64,000 bases of DNA. It comes from Holothuria scabra (taxonomy: Eukaryota; Echinodermata; Holothuroidea; Aspidochirotida; Holothuriidae). Below are positions 34,501 through 44,299 of this stretch, piece after piece. The stretch lies in assembly GCA_037179385.1 (NCBI GenBank), contig CM074190.1, positions 10,801,206-10,865,205 on the forward strand, given 5' to 3'. Made by a program: the position numbers and the translations under genes. Numbering within the stretch: position 1 is the first letter of the stretch; the number at the start of each line of letters is the position of its first letter. A model generated the notes under the pieces. The model did not search any database. It was not told the DNA's origin and worked only from the letters and a program-made list of their open reading frames with translations.

Positions 34501-37500
34501 AATATTTTTTGTCTAAGTTCAGGACCAAAATCCTCCAGTTGGCCCTACGAATACAGAATATGTAGACCCATAATGAAAAGTGTTTTTTCATGTGCCTTTT
34601 GAAAAGTTAAGTTTTCCATAAAACTAGACATGAAACCTTTCCAAAGCCTTTCTTGAAGATTTGTCTTAGGAAAGTTTGTTAGAATTTAAAACATAACATG
34701 ACCTGCAAATGACAATTAGATGATGGAGAAATTTTTATGGACATGATGTGAAACCTTCAAAAAGGACTGCTTGTCCCCCCTGATTGCCCCAGGGAGAACC
34801 TTCACATTGAAAAAGTCCTTTTCAAGTCACAAGAACAGACACAACTGATGGAAATTAAATCTCATCTCCCTCATATTCTCCACATAAGCTTAAGTTTAAT
34901 AAATTTCCCAACAAACTGACAAAAAAGGCCACTTTAAGTTCACTTAGCCTTCCATGTCAAATTTATGACCTTTAAACTACTGTAGCATCTTTCAAACTTA
35001 ATGACCTTTAAACTACCATTTTACAATAAAAGAACTCCAAAACATAAAAGCAAATTTGAACTCTGACCTTTGACATATGACATCATCACTTGCACATGAA
35101 CAAAATTTCATGGCCATATATATACCTACCTACAGTTTGAAATTGCTCTAAAACTCTTGTTTTTATTCTTACAGCATATCATGATAGGTTTTACACTTTG
35201 CGAAGTATAGCCTATAACTAGGCAAGTAGTACAATAGCAAAAAACCAATAAATGCAGCTAAGTTGATCCTATGCTTGTAGGTTCACGTGGTGTATACATG
35301 TAGGCTGACCAAATGTGGGCTAGTTTAACAGACAAGTATGAAAAATCACTTAACTACCACATTTTTTTGTGTTTACACATTTTATGCTTCAATTACATGA
35401 TCACAGCCCTAGATATATAGACTGTACAACTATAGTACTTCAGCTAGTATTCTACTGATAACCTACAATTGTGTAGAATTATAATCTACCCCATTTCAAT
35501 GATTGTACAGTTCTTGTCTTGAAAAAGCAACTCTTCTTAAGTTGTTTATTCATACTCACATAAAAATGTCTTGCATGACGAAACTGATCCGTTAATTCAG
35601 ATAATTTGTCCTGGAATTCTTCCCTGTTGTATTGACCAGACAAAATGCATCATGTCCTATTATACATCACCTTATATTAAAGTATGCTGAAGTCTAAGAA
35701 AGCTGAAGGATACAACATTAATTCAGAGTTTCTTAAACTGAAGGTTGTCTGGGTCATTTTTTATTTTCCCAGGTGTCATGAAGGGGTCACAACAAACAAA
35801 GTCCTATTTAAACGATAAATACCATCATAATTTCAGTCACCCATTGCCTATTTGAAACCTCTTCTTCTGGGACATAGACAAGGCCATTGAATATTTCTAA
35901 TTTTGAAATGGAAATTTCAATTTTTCTAATGAATAGGCCTATTTCTGAAGTTGCAGTAGCCCCCCCCCCCCCTCCTTCAATGAAAACAAAAGTGAATAAT
36001 TGGAGATATCATTAAAGTTAACTCATGCAACACTTTGTTTACTTGATAATTTAAGTTGCACTTTTCACAGAAGGAAATGACTTACATTCAAGGATTCTTT
36101 AAGAGATTTTATCAACTTTACTTACAAATCCGTCTGTTCTTCTTCTTTCGTCTCCTCAATCAACCTCAGTAGGTCATTAATTCTGTCCTGCCTTTCTTGG
36201 TTAAACACCTGTTGGCTGCAAGGAAAAAGATTCTATACATAGCTTCATTAAATGGTGAAATTTAAGTAGATACAGTTTACTGAATTCTGGAAGAGTCATG
36301 TTCCAATTTTAATTAGGTTTAGAAAACAGTCAAGTTACTTTTCTCAACCTTAACTCTGCAGATGGATGTGGAGGCCTGGTGGGAATTGAGATGCATAGAT
36401 TCAGTTCCAATCTTGGCAAAAAAGGAAAAGTTAAATCAAGTAGTCCAGGCAAACTTGTGGGTATAAAACCACTCAAATTTAAGTCACTGCTCAGCTTGAT
36501 CCCCATTCTCTGTCCACAGCTAGGCCCTTAATTAGTTACCATTCCAGTTCACAATTTGTGTCTCAAAACAAGTACAAGCTTGTGCATGGATGTTTTTTAA
36601 TAACTGCATGGCCAGGGATGTAGGTACTGGCCATGCAGTTATCAAAAAACATCCATGCACAAGCTTGTTCTTGTTTGGGACACAAATTGTGAAATGGGAT
36701 GGTAACTTAGGGCCTAGCTGTGGACAGAGAATGGGGATCAAGCTGGGCAGTGACTTAAATTTGAGTGGTTTTATACCCACAAATTTGCCTGGACTAATTG
36801 ATTTAACTTTTCCCTTTTTGCCAAAATTGCAACTGCATCTATGCACCCAGCCCTCTCCATACTGCCACCCGGCACTCCTTGAAAAAACATCTCATACCAC
36901 CCACCACAAATATGCCTGATTATGCTTAAAACTTGCCCTAAATTTTCTCCCTAAAATACAATGAAATGAGGTAAAAAATGAAAAATTAATTAATGGCTGA
37001 AAAAAGGGGTACTGTAGATTCCACGGGGTGGTCAGAGGTGAGGTGCTTTCCCAGATCAAATTTGGCTAGCTACATCCCTGTGCATGGCCAAAAACTTCTA
37101 TCCTATTATTACCATGACCATGTACTGATGTTGAAGTGATAACTGCTATTGGGTAAGAGGAAATAATATACTGTAAAATTTAGCTTGGTTACTGCACATA
37201 TCAGAGATGGCATACCTTTTATATGGTAAGTTCCTGCTCTTTTTCCCAAAATTAACTCTCCATTTCTCCAACCCCACTTCATGCCTTTTTTTTTTAGTTC
37301 AATGTACATCTCCATATGTACCATGCTATCTTATAAACTATGGAAGTACTACACCATGCATAAACCATAGCAGAGGCCTGCATTTTGTCAAATTAGAAAA
37401 TGGAATTTGATGATTTGGTGCAAAAGAAATGTGCAAAATGACATTATAAAATAGAATTTGGCTTTTATGAAGTGGGAAGCTCATACCTCAATGAGGTTAC

Positions 37501-40500
37501 ATTATTGAAATATATCTGTCTGTCACATATGATCTGATTTCGTGCACTGACAATTATTATATCAGCTCGACATACCTGTCAATCTGGCTCTGTGACTGGT
37601 TTACTTTATGCTGTGCTACCTTGACAGTCTCCAGCATTTTGCAGTGTTTCTCACTCATTTGGTTAAACTTTTGAGAAACTAAAAGGGAAGATTAAAGAAG
37701 AAGAACTAGAACTGGTTAGTCAATACAACACTAAATGATGAAAACTGGACCCTACAACATGTCATACCCAAAGTGATATAGGAAAAATTGCCCTCAGGAG
37801 ATATAGATGAAATTGGAGAAAATGCATGCAGTACGTAAGACAGAAATATAGGCTAAAGGGATTTCTGGGTCACTCTCATTTCGGGTTCAGTTTTCCTAGG
37901 TGTCATGGTGGGTCACAAATTAAGATTTCAACTCAGTTGTATTTAATTTTATCAAATATGAGATCATAATTGACCTCAGACCTATGAGAGAAGAGGAAAC
38001 TAATTCCCCCTAAAATCTAAAAATCCTAAATACACCACATGCTAAGTGATGGTGCTCTGCAGAGGCAGCACTAGTTTGTATAGCACCGATCCCATTTCCC
38101 TATTAAAAGTGACCTAGAAGGTCTTTCTATAGGTTTCAACATTACTGTACAACATAATTAACACAGAGAAATGCAGTGAAGAGATGAACCATACGCAGCA
38201 AAGAAAAAAAAAATACATTACTAGTAGGTACTATATATAGTACCTACTGTAGGTTGTACCTCTAACAGTAATTAGAACAATTTTGTTTCTCTTGTAATGA
38301 TTAATATATCTTACAACCATATCTTTACATTAGACAACCGGCTCATTTTTCTAATAAGCTCTGCACTTGTAATATATACTGATTTAGCTATTATTAGGAT
38401 AACTTCAACCATTTTGACATAAATCAACATACCTTGGTATTATGTACAGTATGTCCTTTTGCCCTTTAACAACTTATGAAACATGAAAGCATGAATAGCC
38501 AACATTCTTGATTTTCCAAATTGGTTGCTCACTTTACAACTTTTAAAATAGCAACTGACCTATACATATTTTTAGAAGAGAACAGCCCATGAGTGTCTGT
38601 TGTTTTGCAAGCTAATTCCAGGATGCAATGACAGTTAGCAGGGGAACATGGATGCATATGATGGCATTTGAACAGTTTTGCATTAAGTAAGAGAGACTTT
38701 TTCATGAGAAATACTAATGGGTTAATTTATCAGTCATGGAAGTTGGCAAGCAATTTCCCCCATGGGGTCTGATGCATCAAGGTATGGGCCGAATCCACAA
38801 ATGATGGCCCCAAAATGCAGTCTCAAGTGAGAACTGTCTGGAAAGTTGACAACTAATTCCATCAACCTTTTGGTACTGTACATAATGTCAATGCTGTTGG
38901 GCAGCTATCTACTACAGTACATAGCCAGTGTGTTCAAAATGAAAGTGAAAAATCCTATTGGAATTTCTGTGATTTGCCAGCCATATATTTGTGATAATGT
39001 AAAAAGTTTGTCAGTCTTAATGGCAAGTATTCAGCTGATTTTTCAAAGCAATTGAACAAGAGTTGGGTGCATTGGGTTTAACATGTTTCTTGCCTAGTAA
39101 ACAATTGAAAGTTCCTACAGTTAGTATGTTAGATAAAATTTAACGACACACAAACACAGATGTGTTACATAGTGTCAACTACTTTAGATAAAGAATATGA
39201 TGCAATTCCTTTATTTTAGTTGCCTCTTACAACTTACAACAGGTGGGAAATACTGTAGGCATTATCTGCAACCTCCAGCCCACAGGAAGAAAGTTCCTAC
39301 AAGTTTATACATGTTTCCAGGTCTATTATATTATATAAGCCCAAATATTGCACTTGCCAAAGCTTCTTCCAAAACTGAAAATGTATGCATGGTAAGAACT
39401 TCACAGGTTCATTTTTTTTCTAATTACTGCACAATTGCAAATGTCTTCTAAGACCATTTCATGGGCATGGCTTTTTGGTTACCTTTATAGTTGACTATGT
39501 TTGCTTTCAGGAAGTTTCTGAACACTTTTTTCCAGAGTACTTTGTAAGCCATAACAATACACTATGTACATTACATTTTCCTATTTAGGTTTGAACAAGG
39601 CTTACAGATTTATATTAAAACACTTTTTGAAGTGACTGTGACACCGTAAATGATAAATTACGCGTTATCTTCTTACCACTTTCGAATTTCCTCTCCAAGC
39701 TCATTCGTTTCTTTTGGACATCATTCAGCTGTTGTTCTGTTTTCCCTCTCTCTGTATGGAAATGAATGAAAAATTGCATTATCACTTACTGTAAAAAACA
39801 ATCCTGTGTGCAGTATAACCAGAATAAAAGAGAGCATTGAATTTTCCATGATGTACTATTCCAAATGTCAGATGTAACCCCTGGAGACTCAGGATGACCT
39901 TTGACTTCCACCAAAAACTACCAGGTTCTTCCGCTAACTATATATTTACAACTACGTACATACTTAGTGTCGAGTCAATCCAAGTATCCTACTTTAAGAT
40001 ATTTTGCAAGTAATATTTCAGAGTATCATCACTGAAGGTGACCCATTTGACCTTTGACCTCCACCAAAACAATAGAGTTTTTATCTTGGTCTCACCATAG
40101 CAAGTACTGTATGGAATTTATCCAAGCTTCCTATCATAAACTGCATTGCAAGGTTCTCATATTTTGATCCCTCACTATTAGGGACCAACTTTTCATCAAA
40201 ATGTATCCACATATAGGCCCATACCAAATATGAAATCCATACTATCTTGAGATATCAATATGTTACCTCAGGTCAAAAAGTGGGTGATTTTCAATTGCCA
40301 CCGTATTCAAAGCACTTTTTGGTGAAGTCTCAGGTGCTGTACATGCTATGAAAACACCCATATTAAGTCTGCAATCCCCCATAGTCTGGCAAAGCTTGGG
40401 TGAAAATTTTATCAATGAAATTCGTTCGCTGTGAGCTACCGTATTATCAATAAATGGACTGCGAAACAAATAATCACTTAAGGAAAGTCCACTTTTGATT

Positions 40501-41513
40501 AATCCTCACAAATCATCACAATCGATGAGATTGAGATGCTGCACTGATCAAATCTTGCCTCAAATTCATCATTCAAGTGGGGTAGGTATCTCCAAGTTAA
40601 AAACCCATTTCCAGGTTGAAAAAGTAAGATCAGCATGAGGAATTTCTTACCCTATTAGATATTTCACCCGAGTCCCCACCAAAAGGGAGGTTTGGTGGGG
40701 TAATCATGTTTTACCTGACTTCCTGCTTAACTCATTCAAGCAAGCTCCAAGAAACCACAAGCTTGATAAGAGGCAGCTAGACGAAGATGTGAACAAAGGC
40801 TGAAAAATACCAGCCAGATGTCCCACTGTTTGCGAGGTGTGAAAGGCAAGTAGTAGGGCAATCTCTTATCTTGTTTTTGTTGACCTTCGTTCATTGAAGC
40901 AAAAAGGTGTGGACAGGGTTTTTATAGGCAGGGCAATTCAACATGAGAATCATCAGATTCAGAAAGACAGGAATCCACTTTTTCATTGCTGCTTCGTTTA
41001 GTGCAGCATCTTACAGATTTACGTTGAAACCATGACGTGCATACGGAGCGCCTACTTTAAAACTGCAAGTTAAGTAGGCCTACCACAAGTGAATCATGGA
41101 TGGAGAACTGAAGGTCAATGGTACTAATGCCGACTAGGAACTGTATATATGGAAAGCTCCTTCCCTAGAATGCAGTAGGCTTTTGCTATTCATTAGCACT
41201 GGGTCGTGGTTAGGCCCATTTGAACTGTGCTAACGTTAGTTGTAAACTGTAGGAGTTGGTAAAAGAACTTTGCCCAACTTTGGACTAGGCCTAGGCTCCT
41301 AGGCCCTAGACGTAACGTACGTTAGTAACATAGCCAGTAAGACTATCCATTACTTAACGTTAGGCCTAGCCTAGCCCAGGTAACAACTGAAAGAAACCAA
41401 AAGGTTGGCCTCGAATTTTAAAAACAACGTTGGACTAACGCACTACCTCTTTGTAGATCCAAAAGGCTGCCTTGAATGACGTCTACATGAAATGCATTTT
41501 CACTTGACGCCAT
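31509..41513 (-). CDS. SYCE1: SYCE1-like coiled-coil protein (synaptonemal complex central element), complete, nine exons
   Basis: Minus-strand exons are 41513-41447, 39751-39677, 37678-37576, 36215-36126, 35623-35560, 33855-33789, 32192-32063, 31911-31822 and 31554-31509. Every junction is GT-AG and phases chain exactly: 732 nt, 243 residues. Start MASSENAFHVDVIQGSLLD; end SQLTVEE. The whole protein is charged and heptad-like, with no signal peptide or membrane helix. Against mammalian SYCE1, recalled from memory, the central block LSELTDQFRHARHFY-TDESLQLE aligns without gaps to the LEDL-Q-K-L-FH-ERL-KE block. The later LF-x2-E-x3-AE-x-LL pattern (LFSLEKTNAEQLL) also matches. SYCE1 bridges SYCP1 N-termini in the meiotic synaptonemal complex and helps load SIX6OS1 and SYCE3. 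Other small coiled-coil families such as CCDC172 remain possible. The gene model is firm; the name is less so. Intron 3 carries the large palindrome. Confidence 0.8.
36392..36845. repeat. Large palindrome: about 220-bp inverted arms, 15-bp spacer
   Basis: The left arm (36392-36613) is the reverse complement of the right arm (36629-36845), with roughly 90% or more identity by eye. Only AGGGATGTAGGTACT separates them. A transcript across it would form a hairpin of about 220 bp. It lies in intron 3 of the SYCE1-like gene; the two open frames of similar content on opposite strands are a consequence of the symmetry. The right arm lies inside a hAT element and the left arm outside it. Confidence 0.92.
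36613..37080. mobile_element. hAT-like MITE with perfect 8-bp target-site duplication
   Basis: The termini CAGGGATGTAG (36613-36623) and CTACATCCCTG (37070-37080) are perfect inverted repeats. TGCATGGC flanks both sides exactly (36605-36612 and 37081-37088), the 8-bp duplication typical of hAT transposition. The element is 468 bp with no transposase. It shares termini with 27420-28633. Confidence 0.88.
39880..40180 (-). repeat. Two-unit repeat (period about 153 bp) with TGACCTTTGAC motif
   Basis: TGACCTTTGACTTCCACCAA at about 39895 and TGACCTTTGACCTCCACCAA at about 40048 are followed by similar AA-CTACCAG/ACAATAG...TATCCAAG-TCCTA blocks. On the minus strand the second unit reads AGGTCAAAGGTCA, the same core as the 19.7 kb tandem repeat. 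It lies in intron 1 of the SYCE1-like gene. Confidence 0.6.
40634..40945 (+). repeat. Dispersed 311-bp repeat, copy 2
   Basis: Same unit as 6767-7077 and in the same orientation: CATGAGGAATTTCTTACC at the left, CAATTCAACATG at the right. It differs by scattered substitutions and a few small indels. It lies in intron 1 of the SYCE1-like gene. Confidence 0.8.
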
Positions 41514-41800
41514 TGAAAATAGTAAGTTAGATGTTCGTTCTGGATTGTATAATACTAATACTAATCATCACTGACGTCAGACTATGTCAGCACAGTAGTA
41601 TAGTACAGCTAGCTCATCTATACTTTTCCAATCGAATACCACACTATAGCTACAGCACCAACAGTACATGGAGTATACAACAACGTACAACCTGAACGTA
41701 AGTACACGCCGTTTGCGTATACATGTTTCTAACACATATCACTGCAGTTGCGTTGTATGTCCGTAACCTTTTGGATTGTCCGCGCTATTACGTCATGGAA
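41000..41800 (-). promoter_or_regulatory. Promoter and 5' region of the SYCE1-like gene
   Basis: CpG density rises sharply here compared with the upstream gene body, with clusters of TAGGCCTA-type palindromes and AACGTTA at 41280-41380. The coding start is at 41513. No TATA box or divergent partner gene was recognised on the right side. Confidence 0.5.
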
Positions 41801-44050
41801 CAATAAGTTGGGTGCACTAAAATACTATTTAAGTTAGTACGCCTTTGTGTTGCTTGTTCTTAGAAAGCATCCAAGCCCGCGTACCAACATTGGGAACTAA
41901 AACACTGTAACATGAAGTTCAGAAGTGCAGGTTATGTGTCAAGTTTATTTTAGCTTTTGGTAGAGTAGGCTTGATAAATTAACGCTCCGGTCACGGTTAG
42001 AGATGATTAAAAATTTCCTTAAGCCTAATTTACAACTGTCTTCAGCATGAGTTGTTTTAAGTTTTCTTCTTTAAAATTTCGACTCCAGAAAATATGGGAT
42101 TGTGGAAGTAGCTTTAATCTAAAATATATCTGCACCACTCGGTCGGCTGTGCACACACGCAAAGACAGTGGCATATATCAGCTTTGCAGTAAACACACTT
42201 AACAGGCTTATTTTAAGCCTATTCAAACCTAATTCTGATCGCGAAAAAAGTTGTAGAATAATTGATTACGAGGTTAATTGTTAGTTTAAATCCTAGGTGC
42301 TTCAGCTATCAAAGGAAAAAAAACACATCTTTGATGGACATTCTTTTACACCCTTTTAACATTCTAACCTTTAAAAATAAATTTTCTGATTGGTCTTGAT
42401 GTCCCCGACGTAGCCATAGAAATGTATAAATTATTACCGTAACCCGGTTTAATCATACTGGTGCTTGAAGGGGTTAGACGAACTTTGGGAGCCAGAAACA
42501 CCATGAGTTCCTCCACCAGTAATTTTACTTAACGCCTTACACTCTTTCTAAACGAAAATTATGAAATGAATTAATGGATAAGTAAATTTATTCAAATTAG
42601 TGGGCCCTCCGTTAGACCGGAAAATGCACTAAGTTATGTATGTTTTGGCACAGAATTTGTAAAGGAAAAGTGTGGAATCCATGCCCGTTAAAAACAACAG
42701 TTTGGTGTCGGTGTATAAAAAACACTTGTGGTTGAGAACCATTGTGGTAAAAACGAGCTTCTTCCTTTCTTTAATGGCGAACTATGTAACATTAGGTCTG
42801 CGTATTCTTGTTTTATAATCTGAAGGAACAAAAGTGTAGACTTCATCCATATGGATGTTAATTAAAAGTGGACCGTTAATAACTTGATAAAAACTCGGTG
42901 TGCTACTTCCCTATTCAGGTATTTTGCTTTCCCTTGGTAGTGCATGAAATTTGCAAAATCCCTCATTAATTATGCAAATATAACTTCAGTGATAGTTTTG
43001 ACAGCTTTTTATCTTTTATTAATGCTACCAGCATAATTCTAGCCCAGTGTTTCTCAAAGCAATTGGTTGGAACTGGGCCGTAAAACTGATTTTAACCTTA
43101 CTTAACCTCCTTACAATTATTAGCGTTTGAAGTTTGTGTTGAAATTATTCCACACTATATTAGTGGCACGTTTTCGGTGTTCTAAATACTGTACGAAAAC
43201 TCTATAGTAACTACCTGCATTATCACTCTAATTTATTCGATTTTCCCGGTCTAATAATTCCATTTATTCCTTGGTTAAAGAAGATTATGGGTAATGTTCT
43301 ATATTTTTGCATCAAATTTTCGGTCTACTAATTTCAGCATTTTGCATCGCCCAGGATAATAAGCTTTTCGTTTCAATTACAGTTAGACGGTAGAATTGTC
43401 TGATTCAAGTTCACAGTCCTTTTTTCCAAAGTTCTAAAATTTGTATGCCTTCTTAACGGACTATTAGTCTTTTAATCATATAGGCAACGTATTGTGCTGT
43501 TGAATGGCATTGGGGGCCCAATATACTTTGCAGTACTCTGCTATGCTTCCAAAATCTTCACGGGTTTTAGTTTGTCCTGGTCTTAACTTAAAGGAGATAA
43601 ATTATTTGATGTTTTTGAGCACCTTGATAAAAGAATTGTGGCAGCAAATTTCATTTCCCTCGTGAGTTGTTCATCATCACTTTTAGTCTAAAATTAACTA
43701 GGTAATCCTTGACTAGTTGAGTTTCATAGGCTAGGCCGCTAGGAACGGTAGTTCCGGTAAAATCTGACACAAATTCAAATCTCTTTGGTTCTTCAAAACG
43801 TTTTGGAAACCTAAAATAGCAGTACTTCAAGGCATCTGCGTTCTTCAATTCCATTCAACAGCACAAAAAGGCCATGTGTTTAATCACAAGACAAAATGCT
43901 CTTTAAGAACACAAAACAATTTAAAAACGTTTGAAACAAAGGGCGGCATATGTAGTACCAGATAATCTTCACCACTTGTCTATTTTAACTAAACGTATTT
44001 CATTTAAAGGGCGTGTTTAACATTGCACAATTATTGTACACGTTTACAAT
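41800..44050. other. Intergenic stretch, nothing recognised
   Basis: The only item is a SINE-tail fragment at about 43058-43095 (CAATTGGTTGGAACTGG, then CGTAAAACT). A 67-codon minus frame at 43651-43854 is low-complexity (KRFEEPKRFEF) without splice or family support. No RNA gene was recognised. Confidence 0.5.
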
Positions 44051-44059
44051 TTTTTGGAG

Positions 44060-44106
44060 TCGCTTCTCGGCCTTTTGGCTAAGATCATGTGTAGTATCTG
44101 TTCTTT
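44060..44106 (+). pseudogene. U2 snRNA 5' fragment (truncated)
   Basis: CGCTTCTCGGCCTTTTGGCT followed by AAGATCATGTGTAGTATCTG and TTCTT reproduces the first 47 or so nucleotides of U2 snRNA, including stem-loop I and the branch-point recognition sequence GTAGTA. There is one clear mismatch (CATG for CAAG). After TTCTT the sequence departs completely, with no Sm site or stem-loops IIa-IV. It cannot be a working U2 gene and reads straight into a dispersed repeat. Confidence 0.85.
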
Positions 44107-44163
44107 TCATCCAGTCAAGAATGGAGCCATACATGACGGACCAATGATGAAAATGGTCTGAAG

Positions 44164-44278
44164 GCCGCGAGGTTGGTCGTTAAGTGTTGTCCTTCAGTGG
44201 ACGTAATAGCTTCTTCGGGAAGCAGTATCAAGTTTGGTTTCGCCGAACGGCCCTTTGCCAGAGGGTCGGGAGGACTTT
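44164..44278 (+). repeat. Dispersed repeat joined to the U2 fragment, copy 1
   Basis: The stretch from GCCGCGAGGTTGGTC through AATAGCTTCTTCGG to CCAGAGGGTCGGGAGGACTT is present in inverted orientation at 51712-51828 with about 90% identity. Copy 1 lies about 60 bp downstream of the U2 fragment; copy 2 has no U2 head. Confidence 0.75.
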
Positions 44279-44299
44279 AGAAAAATTTTTTGGAGTCCC

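Noticed and set aside
36532..36919. Two 104-109 codon genes on opposite strands
   Set aside because: They are mirror translations of the two arms of one palindrome and have no family resemblance or splice support.
43651..43854. Minus-strand exon with KRFEEPKRFEF
   Set aside because: The repeated-looking residues come from a short local duplication; no acceptor/donor pair in phase with another exon was found.
44060..44250. Functional U2 snRNA gene
   Set aside because: Homology stops after about 47 nt; the Sm site and 3' stem-loops are missing.
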